From assembly GCA_021800315.1 (NCBI GenBank), contig JAJYZD010000191.1, positions 1 through 7,430 on the forward strand: a DNA stretch of 7,430 nucleotides, written 5' to 3'. Made by a program: the position numbers and the translations under genes. Positions 1 through 5,820 of the stretch are shown here, in pieces; the stretch's first letter is position 1; the number at the start of each line of letters is the position of its first letter. The stretch comes from Bacillota bacterium. Lineage in GTDB: Bacteria; Bacillota; Desulfotomaculia; Desulfotomaculales; JAJYZD01. The notes beneath the pieces are model-generated. The model was given only the letters and a program-made list of their open reading frames with translations, did not search any database and was not told the DNA's origin.

Positions 1-1170
1 AATGGTTCCCACCAAAATAAACAGAAAGAACTGCCCTTTAAACAACTGGGCGGCAAACCCGGCCACCCAATCGGCGAGACCGGTATTGCTGATGGCGGTA
101 GCGAGTGAAAGAGCGCCCGCCAGGAGGAGCCAGGTACCCCACATCGTCTTGGTCTGAACCGTGCGCCACGGTGTGGGCAGCAAACCCGGAATGAAGAAGA
201 CGCCGACCACGATCAGGGTGGCCAGACCGGTGTTAATCCTGGTATAGGGTTGGGCTATCCAGAGCAAAACGGCAATGCTGAAAACGCCCAACACCAGCCA
301 CTCCAGTTTGCTCACCTGTCCCATGGTTTTTTTCTCCAGGTCGATGAACTCGGTCCCGCCGGGCACGGAAATGTTGCCCAACTTCATCGTCCGCTTGACC
401 ATCAGGAAGATTATGGGCAGCAGTCCCAACAGGGGCCATTGCAACACGAACCACTTGACGTAGCTTATCTGGTAGCCCAGGACCTTGTCGAAAAGACCGG
501 CCATGATCACATTGGGCATGTGCGAAGTGAGGAGCACGATGCCGGAGATCATGGGGAAGTAGCACAGGCCGGTCATGGCCAAGGCCCCCCGCGCCCTGGT
601 CCCCTCCGGGGTGTCGTCGAAGAGGTCCATGATACCCTTGACGATGGGCAGGTTGACCGCCGACCTGGTTACCGCCGCCGGTATGATCACCCCGAGGGCC
701 AGGTTTACGCCCATCAATCCCTTAATTATCTGGTCGACTTTGGGTTTGACCCGGCTGAGTATGCCCAGGGCGATCCGTCTGTCCAGTCCGACGCTTTGCA
801 TGATGGCTGCAAAAATGAAGGAACCGAGAACCAGGAAGGCGTTTTTGTTGGTGAAGCCGCTGAAGGCCTGCGACATTTGGGTCTGGGCGTTGGTAAGGAC
901 CAGCAGGAGCGGAATCAGAAGGCCCGACACCCCCACCGGAATGGCTTCGCTTATCCACATAATGACGGCCCAGACGGCCACGGCCGCCGCATGCTGTCCC
1001 TGTGGCTTCAAGCCCGCCAGGGGAGGCATGTAAAGAACGACGAAAAAAGCTATCCAGGCCAGGAGAAACCCTGGGAAAGCCGTATTCGGGTTCAGTCCCG
1101 CCTTTCTGGCGTTCTCCACCATCGTCAGAGGCAGATAGCGTATATACCATTTGTTGACCCTATCCGGCAT
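1..1170 (-). CDS. DASS/SLC13 (CitT-like) anion symporter, C-terminus cut by window edge
   Basis: A membrane carrier of the divalent-anion:Na+ symporter family, probably importing a dicarboxylate or sulfate across the cytoplasmic membrane. The frame is open for 390 codons from ATG (1168-1170) to the left edge, so perhaps 80-100 C-terminal residues are missing. It is strongly hydrophobic, with membrane segments near residues 31-49, 55-90, 108-125, 151-168, 196-214, 236-258, 291-306, 314-330 and 345-362. Family signatures by eye are WISEAIP at 73-79, matching the W-x-(S/T)EAIP motif, and a LTSHMPNVI stretch near 214-222, where relatives have a small-residue/PPN segment. The region expected to hold the first Ser-Asn-Thr motif reads PAAVTRSAVNLPIV (164-177), so Ser and Asn are not evident. 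The start is chosen on a purine-rich GAAGGGG stretch about 9 bases upstream. It is separated from the upstream regulator gene by a terminator, so it is probably its own transcript. Family is fairly sure; substrate is unknown. Confidence 0.9.
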   Translation of the reverse strand, partial: MPDRVNKWYIRYLPLTMVENARKAGLNPNTAFPGFLLAWIAFFVVLYMPPLAGLKPQGQHAAAVAVWAVIMWISEAIPVGVSGLLIPLLLVLTNAQTQMSQAFSGFTNKNAFLVLGSFIFAAIMQSVGLDRRIALGILSRVKPKVDQIIKGLMGVNLALGVIIPAAVTRSAVNLPIVKGIMDLFDDTPEGTRARGALAMTGLCYFPMISGIVLLTSHMPNVIMAGLFDKVLGYQISYVKWFVLQWPLLGLLPIIFLMVKRTMKLGNISVPGGTEFIDLEKKTMGQVSKLEWLVLGVFSIAVLLWIAQPYTRINTGLATLIVVGVFFIPGLLPTPWRTVQTKTMWGTWLLLAGALSLATAISNTGLADWVAGFAAQLFKGQFFLFILVGTI

Positions 1171-1637
1171 TCTGCTTTTCCCCTTCTTCCTTACATATGG
1201 CATTCCTACGCCGTCGCGACCGTCCCCTCTCTTGCCGGGTTCTGGACTTAAGAGTCAACAGTTCCAGCCTAAGACAAGGTATTACTACCATCTATTGCCA
1301 TAGTCCGATGGAGATAGAGATGGCAAGAGCGACGTTTCGGACTGATTATTCTTCAGTAGAAGAGAGCATTGTGCTGTACGGCTCGGCGTACGGTTTCCCC
1401 GGAAGGGATATCGTTGCGGACGGTTCTCAGCCAGCCTGAGTACCGATGTCAAACGGCTGTCGGGGCGGGTCAGTGCCAACATCCGGAGTGAACCCGGGCG
1501 ATGCGCGAGATCTCCGGGCGGGCCAAAGGAACTTTCTGGGTGGGAACTCCCGGCTCTTAAGTTATTGAGAATATAATAACAAATCCCGGTCCCCGTCTTC
1601 AGTAATCCGCCGACAAGGTTTTGGTATTCTTAATGAC
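1171..1637. other. Gene-free spacer and transporter 5' leader
   Basis: No convincing gene lies here. Read on the minus strand it is the upstream region of the anion transporter. It contains an imperfect hairpin (1288-1323), an 8-bp perfect palindrome GTCGCGAC (1213-1220), and an AT-rich inverted repeat GTTATT/AATAAC with an 8-base loop (1561-1580). I could not find a convincing -35/-10 pair for the transporter. On the plus strand, short stretches around 1430-1560 look protein-like but are broken by frame changes and stops, so they are either chance or decayed coding sequence. Confidence 0.5.
1288..1323 (-). repeat. Imperfect hairpin in the transporter leader
   Basis: On the plus strand, CCAT (1288-1291) can pair with ATGG (1320-1323), CTAT (1292-1295) with ATAG (1314-1317), and CCAT (1298-1301) with ATGG (1308-1311). 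The loop is AGTCCG. There is a 2-base bulge (1318-1319) and a 2x2 internal mismatch. That gives twelve base pairs in 36 bases. In RNA from the minus strand it would sit about 118 bases before the transporter start codon. Function is unknown; it does not match a riboswitch I recognise. Confidence 0.4.
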
Positions 1638-1657
1638 AAAAAAGTCCGGCCGGACTC
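1638..1657 (-). terminator. Rho-independent terminator of the CRP/FNR regulator gene
   Basis: The perfect palindrome AGTCCGGCCGGACT (1643-1656) forms a 5-bp stem with a GGCC loop. On the minus strand it runs straight into six T residues (complement of 1638-1643). The stem overlaps the last base of the regulator's TGA stop codon (1656-1658), so termination would occur directly at the end of the reading frame. This separates the regulator from the transporter downstream. Confidence 0.8.
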
Positions 1658-2303
1658 AGACCCACGCTTTCAGTCCGTCCGGGTGGAGGATCTTGATGTA
1701 CTTTCCCTGCCACGTGATGGTTCCTTCGTTCTGAAAATCATTGAGGGTCGCCGTGACCGTGGGACGGGAACTACCGATCATACAGGCTATCTCTTCATGG
1801 GTCAGGGGCAAATCCAACCGGGTGCCATCCGCCTCGTGAATTCCACAACGCGCGGACAGTTTCAACAACAAAAGAGCCAGCCTGCCTGGTACGTAAAGGC
1901 ACGCCAACTCATAAATCGTTTCCTGGGCCTCCCGCAGGCGAATACCCAGAATCATGGATATCTTAATGTTCAATTGTGGTTGGTGTAGCAATAACTCCAA
2001 AAAGTCGGCCCGCATAAACATTGCCACATGTACATTGGTCATAGCCTGGGCAAAGCACATCCTTTGACCGCCGTACAGGACTTCGGCCAGTCCGAGCAAT
2101 TCCCCCGGATACCGCAAGGCCACCGTCGCCCTGTCTCCATCCTCCTTCAACCGATATATTTTGACCTGCCCCTTTTCCAGGAGATAAATCCGGTCGGCGG
2201 CCTCGCCTGCGGAAAAAAGGACGTGTCCACGTTTGTATTCGACGCGAAGTCCAACCGCAAGCAAAGTATTCTTTTCTTGATCGTTCAGGGAGTAATCAGC
2301 CAT
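1656..2303 (-). CDS. CRP/FNR-family transcriptional regulator
   Basis: A 215-residue cytoplasmic one-component DNA-binding regulator. Residues about 18-98 form the cyclic-nucleotide-binding-like beta-barrel (note GEAADRIYLLEKGQVKIY, 33-50, and PGELLGLAEVL, 66-76). About 108-137 is the long dimerisation helix. About 165-200 is the winged helix-turn-helix, with THEEIACMIGSSRPTVTATL at 168-187, very close to the family pattern. The start at 2303 is preferred over an in-frame ATG at 2438 because AGGAGG lies 7 bases upstream and the domain begins there. The stretch where CRP has Arg-Ser-Ala for cAMP phosphate binding reads RMCFAQA (81-87), so cAMP is an unlikely ligand. There is no N-terminal Cys cluster as in FNR; Cys occur at 83, 135, 153 and 174. 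HcpR, a family member, controls sulfate-reduction genes in some sulfate reducers, but equivalence is not shown here. Confidence 0.93.
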   Translation of the reverse strand: MADYSLNDQEKNTLLAVGLRVEYKRGHVLFSAGEAADRIYLLEKGQVKIYRLKEDGDRATVALRYPGELLGLAEVLYGGQRMCFAQAMTNVHVAMFMRADFLELLLHQPQLNIKISMILGIRLREAQETIYELACLYVPGRLALLLLKLSARCGIHEADGTRLDLPLTHEEIACMIGSSRPTVTATLNDFQNEGTITWQGKYIKILHPDGLKAWV

Positions 2304-2310
2304 CTTCCTG

Positions 2311-2319
2311 CCTCCTCCT
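2311..2319 (-). promoter_or_regulatory. Ribosome-binding site that fixes the regulator start
   Basis: On the minus strand this reads AGGAGGAGG, with the proximal AGGAGG 7 bases before the ATG at 2301-2303. It decides the start against the longer in-frame reading to 2438. That extension's 45 extra residues (Arg/His-rich, then Ala/Gly-rich) do not resemble the family. Confidence 0.8.
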
Positions 2320-2436
2320 ACCGCGGCCTGCGGCCGAAAACAAAAAGGGTTGAACCTGTTGACTGCCGCCGCCAAAATTATGCCTTTGTTTCGCCGATGG
2401 TGGCGGTGGGGAGCATCAGTCGCCCCGGCTTTGATC

Positions 2437-2451
2437 ACCCCGACACGGGGT
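2437..2451. repeat. Small GC-rich inverted repeat upstream of the regulator
   Basis: ACCCCG (2437-2442) and CGGGGT (2446-2451) form a 6-bp stem with an ACA loop. No T-run follows on either strand, so it is not an intrinsic terminator. It lies about 135 bases upstream of the regulator start and could be leader structure or chance. Confidence 0.35.
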
Positions 2452-2567
2452 TAAGCGCTGACTGCATCGAAGCGCATATAAATTACAAATCAGCCTTATA
2501 AAAGGTGGCGTGTTTTATTATTACTGTTGCGGCATCCTTTGCCATTTTTCGAAGCCCCGGAGCGGTA

Positions 2568-2602
2568 ACTTGCCGCAATAACTGTTAGTTCTGCGGTCAA
2601 GT
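2568..2602. repeat. Long bulged hairpin of unknown role
   Basis: ACTTG (2568-2572) pairs with CAAGT (2598-2602). CCGCA (2573-2577) pairs with TGCGG (2592-2596), leaving one bulged T (2597). AACT (2580-2583) pairs with AGTT (2587-2590) around a GTT loop. This is 14 base pairs in 35 bases. A TTGCGGC at 2527-2533 is complementary to GCCGCAA at 2572-2578, so a competing fold exists. No T-run follows. It could be an RNA leader element of the regulator transcript (minus strand), or a relic of a mobile-element end or recombination site. Confidence 0.5.
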
Positions 2603-2854
2603 GCAAAATCCTTCCCGGTTCCGGCTGGTCCCGGGTTAGGTACTGAGCGGAAAGACCTTCGGGAAGCGCTTTTCATCGGGCAGATGGTATCAGCTTAAGA
2701 TTGGCTTTCTTCCAACAATCCAACTCTCTTCTTCATTATTCAAGGATGCGTCTCCACATTGGCACCGGCTTATATCGATACAGGCAATAAGCTTCTCAAT
2801 TTCTGGAGCTTTTTACTTCTTAGGAAATTATACATTTATGCCTTGACAAATGGG

Positions 2855-2932
2855 ATAAGTGAGTGTTCTCACTTATACAATAGAATGAGGAAAAGTGAGT
2901 GTTCTCACTTATACAATAGAATGAGGAAAAGT
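2855..2932 (+). promoter_or_regulatory. Tandem duplicated palindromic operator upstream of the ATPase
   Basis: A 36-base unit (2857-2892) is repeated exactly at 2893-2928, and the first four bases recur at 2929-2932. Each unit contains AAGTGAG and CTCACTT separated by TGTT. In the first copy the arms extend to 9 bp (ATAAGTGAG 2855-2863, CTCACTTAT 2868-2876). Each copy continues into TATACAAT, a -10-like sequence (2874-2881 and 2910-2917). TTGACA lies at 2843-2848, but 25 bases from the first TATACA, too far for a normal sigma-70 promoter. The dyad size and paired arrangement resemble operators of dimeric repressors such as TetR-type regulators. Such a regulator is not encoded in this window. 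The repeat is certain; the operator role is inferred. Confidence 0.65.
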
Positions 2933-3008
2933 TTAGCAAATTTTAAGGCAAATTTCAGACGTTTCCTTCTGATTTAAGGTAAAATTAATATAGAAGTTCT
3001 CATGCTAG

Positions 3009-3062
3009 CAGGATCACAAGGATGGTGGTGTATTATTGCCCGGAACAAGTATGGTGATCCTG
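3009..3062 (+). repeat. Widely spaced inverted repeat in the ATPase leader
   Basis: CAGGATCAC (3009-3017) and GTGATCCTG (3054-3062) are perfect 9-bp complementary arms separated by 36 bases. They end 43 bases before the ATPase start codon. In RNA they would close a large stem-loop in the 5' untranslated region. I compared it from memory with leader motifs found before cation ATPases (M-box, yybP-ykoY) and saw no match. No T-run follows the stem. Confidence 0.5.
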
Positions 3063-3105
3063 GCAGGGCACCTCGACTTTACTGTTATGGGAGGCTGATT
3101 GCTGT

Positions 3106-5610
3106 ATGGCGACTGCAGATGAATTCCAAAAGCTATCACTGGAGGAGTGTGTAGCGGCCTTAGAAGTAGATCCAGATAAAGGACTACGTACGGATATAGC
3201 TGCCGAGCGCGTAAAAGCCTACGGCTATAACGAGGTGGTCGAAAAGAAAGTCTCACCTATTATAAGGTTTATCAAGAGATTCTGGGGTCTTACGCCGTGG
3301 ATGTTGGAGATAACAATCATTCTTTGTATCATACTGAATAAATACCTCGATATGTACATGATATCCGCCCTCTTGCTGTTGAACGCTATTTTGGGCTTCG
3401 CCCAGGAGCACCGGGCGGCCAACGCCATTGAAACCCTCAAGCAGAAACTGAAGGTCAACTCCCGGGTCCTGCGGGACGGCAACTGGCTGGTCCTGCCGGC
3501 GCGCGACCTGGTTCCGGGCGACGTGGTCCGGGTTCGCGGCGGGGATTTTATTCCGGCTGATCTCAAAATTCTCAAGGGCGATCTGGAAATCGACCAGTCG
3601 GCGCTTACCGGGGAATCCCTCACGGTTGCCAAGGGCAAAGAGGACACCGTGTACTCCGGGTCGATCGTGAAGTCCGGGGAAGCCAACACCCTCGTCGTGC
3701 TCACCGGTACCAAAACCTATTTCGGCCGTACGGCCGAACTGGTGCAGGTAGCCAAACCCAAACTGCACTCCGAAGCGGTCATCGCCCAGGTTGTCAAATG
3801 GCTCCTGGTCATGGTCGCGCTGTTCATCGCCGCCGCCCTGGCGGTAAGCGCCCTGTCACGGATGAACGCTCTCAATATGGCACCGCTCATGCTCATTCTC
3901 CTGGTATCGGCCATTCCGGTGGCCCTGCCGGCCATGTTTACGATCAGTATGGCCATCGGTTCGCTGGAACTGGTGCGGCGGGGTGTCCTGATAACCAGGC
4001 TGAACGCTTCCGAAGACGCGGCCGGCATGGACACCCTGTGCGCCGACAAGACCGGCACCATCACCATGAACCAACTCACGGTGGCCGGCGTGCTGCCCTT
4101 CGAAGGTTTCACCGAGGAGGACGTCGTCAGATTCGGAGCCCTGGCCTCCCAGGAGGCCAACCGCGATCCAATAGACATGGCTTTTTTGCACGAGGCCTCG
4201 AACCGGGGAATCGACGCCTCTGATTACCGCCAAACGGAGTTCCTGCCTTTCGACCCCAAAACAAGAAGGACGGAATGCGTCATTGAACACGGGGGCGAAA
4301 CTTTCCGGGTCATAAAGGGGTCGGTCAGCGTAATCGCCGGACTGACCAACATGGATGCCGCCTCCCTGGAAGCCGGGATGACCGACTACGCCCGGCGGGG
4401 GTTCCGGACCCTGGCGGTAGCGGTCGATCGTAAGGGGGAACCGGTCATAGCCGGCCTGATCGCCCTTTACGACAAGCCCCGCCCGGACGCCAAAGACCTG
4501 ATTCGGCGATTGGGTGAGCTAGGGGTGGCGGTGAAGATGCTCACCGGCGACGCCCTTCCCATAGCCAGGGAGATCGGGGCCGAGGTGGGGCTCGGGACGC
4601 GGATTACGCGGATCGGCGAGGTGGAAGCGGCCCTGGAGACTGATCCGTTGCGCGCCGCCGCCATTACGGAAGAAAGCAACGGTTTTGCCGAGATCTATCC
4701 CGAGGATAAGTACGCCTTGGTCAAGGCCCTGCAGATGAAAAAGCACATCGTCGGCATGACCGGCGACGGGGTGAACGACGGTCCGGCCTTGAAACAGGCC
4801 GAGGTGGGCATTGCCGTCAGTTCCGCCACCGACGTGGCCAAGGCGGCCGCTTCGGCCGTGCTCACCAGCGAGGGACTGGGTAACATAGTCGACCTGGTCA
4901 CGGTAGGCCGGAAGATTTACGAAAGAATTCACACCTGGCTTTTCAACAAGGTGGTCAAGACCCTGGCGAGCCAGATATTTGTGATCGTGGCCTTCTTTTT
5001 GACCGGCCAGTTTGTGGTCTCCGCTTTCGACATGGTGTTGCTCCTGCTCCTGACCGATTTCATCACCCTCACCATCTCCACGGATAACACCAGGTGGTCC
5101 AGAAAACCGAACGTGTGGAACATCAATAACGTGGTCAGGATATCCGTCATCATCGGGGCCATCGTTACCGTAGAATCCCTGAGCCTGCTTTACCTGGGGA
5201 TGGGCCCGTTGGGCATGGCCGGCAACATGGCGGCCCTCCATACGTTCTCCTTCGCGATCCTCTTTTACTTCGGTACCGTCAATATCTTTGTCGTCCGCGA
5301 ACGGGGACGTTTCTGGCAGTCCTTCCCCAGCAGGGCCCTCTTGGGGACCGTGGGGGCGGAAATGATCCTGGTCGCGGTGTTAACGACGGTTGGCATGCCG
5401 GGTCTCGTATCCATACCGTTGTCCTATACCCTGGCGGTCGTGATTCTGTGCCTCTTCTTCGCCTTGGTGGTGAACGATCCGGTCAAGTACCGGCTCCTGA
5501 ACCGGCGTCCCAGGCCGGCCCGGGAACCGGCCCCGGCCGGCCGGTCGCATCATTTCACGGCGCTCCGCCGGACGGCTGGCGAAGGCACCGGGCAAAACCC
5601 GGGCCACTGA
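3106..5610 (+). CDS. P3A-type (proton-pumping) P-type ATPase
   Basis: An 834-residue membrane pump hydrolysing ATP to move a cation, most likely H+, out of the cell. Motifs in order: actuator TGES (168-171); membrane helix 4 PVALP (271-275); phosphorylation site DKTGT with Asp314; nucleotide-binding KGS (404-406); MLTGD (478-482); hinge TGDGVND (552-558). About ten membrane helices lie near 62-79, 82-99, 229-250, 258-285, 617-636, 642-658, 678-697, 711-730, 745-765 and 770-790. By eye, Asp651 (LLTDF) and Asn93 align with plant AHA2 Asp684 and Asn106, the proton site and gate; Lys618 is where AHA2 has Arg655. There is no N-terminal heavy-metal domain, and the large fungal/plant C-terminal regulatory domain is absent. 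A GGGAGG site lies about 11 bases before ATG. The first 85 codons are AT-rich and use ATA, CTA, AGA and AGG, unlike the rest. Residues 800-834 form an Arg/Pro/Gly-rich tail. Confidence 0.93.
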   Translation: MATADEFQKLSLEECVAALEVDPDKGLRTDIAAERVKAYGYNEVVEKKVSPIIRFIKRFWGLTPWMLEITIILCIILNKYLDMYMISALLLLNAILGFAQEHRAANAIETLKQKLKVNSRVLRDGNWLVLPARDLVPGDVVRVRGGDFIPADLKILKGDLEIDQSALTGESLTVAKGKEDTVYSGSIVKSGEANTLVVLTGTKTYFGRTAELVQVAKPKLHSEAVIAQVVKWLLVMVALFIAAALAVSALSRMNALNMAPLMLILLVSAIPVALPAMFTISMAIGSLELVRRGVLITRLNASEDAAGMDTLCADKTGTITMNQLTVAGVLPFEGFTEEDVVRFGALASQEANRDPIDMAFLHEASNRGIDASDYRQTEFLPFDPKTRRTECVIEHGGETFRVIKGSVSVIAGLTNMDAASLEAGMTDYARRGFRTLAVAVDRKGEPVIAGLIALYDKPRPDAKDLIRRLGELGVAVKMLTGDALPIAREIGAEVGLGTRITRIGEVEAALETDPLRAAAITEESNGFAEIYPEDKYALVKALQMKKHIVGMTGDGVNDGPALKQAEVGIAVSSATDVAKAAASAVLTSEGLGNIVDLVTVGRKIYERIHTWLFNKVVKTLASQIFVIVAFFLTGQFVVSAFDMVLLLLLTDFITLTISTDNTRWSRKPNVWNINNVVRISVIIGAIVTVESLSLLYLGMGPLGMAGNMAALHTFSFAILFYFGTVNIFVVRERGRFWQSFPSRALLGTVGAEMILVAVLTTVGMPGLVSIPLSYTLAVVILCLFFALVVNDPVKYRLLNRRPRPAREPAPAGRSHHFTALRRTAGEGTGQNPGH

Positions 5611-5664
5611 GGGCGGGCCTAAAGTACGCGGGGGGAGTGATGCGGCGAAAGGGCGAGGAGGTTT

Positions 5665-5692
5665 CCGGGCCGTCTGTCGGCGGACGGCCCGG
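5665..5692 (+). terminator. GC-rich hairpin after the ATPase gene, possible terminator or leader structure
   Basis: CCGGGCCGTC (5665-5674) and GACGGCCCGG (5683-5692) form a perfect 10-bp stem with an 8-base loop (5675-5682). It starts 54 bases after the ATPase stop. No T-run follows, so it is not a standard intrinsic terminator. It could act as a factor-dependent terminator, an mRNA-stabilising structure, or part of the apr leader. Confidence 0.4.
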
Positions 5693-5807
5693 GGCAAGGC
5701 GCGGCAACTTTTCGACTCCGGCTTCGGTTCGGACGGAAAGGTTTGCAACGGGTTTTGCCGGGTTTCCGGGTGAAAAGGACCTGACTGCCGACAAAAGAGC
5801 ACAGAAC

Positions 5808-5813
5808 AGGAGG
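5808..5813 (+). promoter_or_regulatory. Ribosome-binding site of aprB
   Basis: AGGAGG with a 7-base AT-rich spacer (TTAAATA) to the ATG at 5821, a near-ideal Shine-Dalgarno arrangement consistent with high expression of APS reductase. Confidence 0.85.
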
Positions 5814-5820
5814 TTAAATA

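Larger units (their letters stand above)
2304..3105. other. Divergent intergenic region between regulator and ATPase genes
   Basis: About 800 bases without a supportable gene, separating a leftward and a rightward gene, so promoters for both should lie here. Composition changes along it. The part to about 2650 is of mixed or higher GC; the part from about 2690 to 3010 is markedly AT-rich (the 60 bases from 2821 are about one-third GC). It contains a small GC hairpin (ACCCCG/CGGGGT, 2437-2451), a longer bulged hairpin (2568-2602), a TTGACA sequence (2843-2848), a 36-bp tandem duplication with palindromes (2855-2932), and an inverted repeat with 36-base spacing (3009-3062). The short open frame at 2759-2977 includes the duplication and is judged non-coding. 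Confidence 0.6.
5611..5820. other. Spacer between ATPase and aprB
   Basis: A 210-base GC-rich spacer with no supported gene. It holds a strong hairpin (5665-5692) and, just before it, GAGGAGGTTT (5655-5664), identical over ten bases to the ribosome-binding region of aprA but without a start codon at a useful distance. I saw no convincing -35/-10 promoter for aprB. Whether aprBA is read through from the ATPase or has its own promoter cannot be decided from the sequence. Confidence 0.5.

Noticed and set aside
250..1251. A long plus-strand open frame of 333 codons
   Set aside because: It is antisense to the transporter, which has clear membrane segments and family motifs. The plus-strand product is rich in His, Gln, Gly and Asp with no recognisable domain, and no good ribosome-binding site was seen.
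2304..2438. A 45-residue N-terminal extension of the CRP/FNR regulator
   Set aside because: The extension has no family similarity, and a strong AGGAGG lies correctly before the internal ATG at 2303.
2758..2775. A sigma-54 promoter starting at TTGGCAC
   Set aside because: The required GC about 10 bases after the GG is absent; the position reads TA.
2843..2881. TTGACA plus TATACA as a sigma-70 promoter
   Set aside because: The spacing is 25 bases instead of about 17. At 17 bases the hexamer is TTCTCA, a poor -10. The elements are noted, but no promoter is called.
2759..2977. A 72-codon plus-strand frame containing a repeated 12-residue unit
   Set aside because: The repeat is the 36-bp DNA duplication, which keeps frame only because 36 is divisible by three. 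There is no good ribosome-binding site and no protein-like composition.
3002..3019. An HcpR-type site (TTGTGA-N6-TCACAA) near the ATPase
   Set aside because: Only the right half TCACAA (3014-3019) is present; the left half matches three of six positions. No full site was seen upstream of aprB or the transporter either.
3003..3155. A 50-codon frame starting at ATG 3003, and an 11-codon frame starting at 3023, as leader peptides of the ATPase
   Set aside because: Neither has a usable ribosome-binding site. The longer frame overlaps the ATPase start in another frame and has no recognisable features.
4519..5241. Long minus-strand frames inside the ATPase gene
   Set aside because: These are antisense shadows typical of GC-rich coding DNA. 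The plus-strand frame carries all P-type ATPase motifs.
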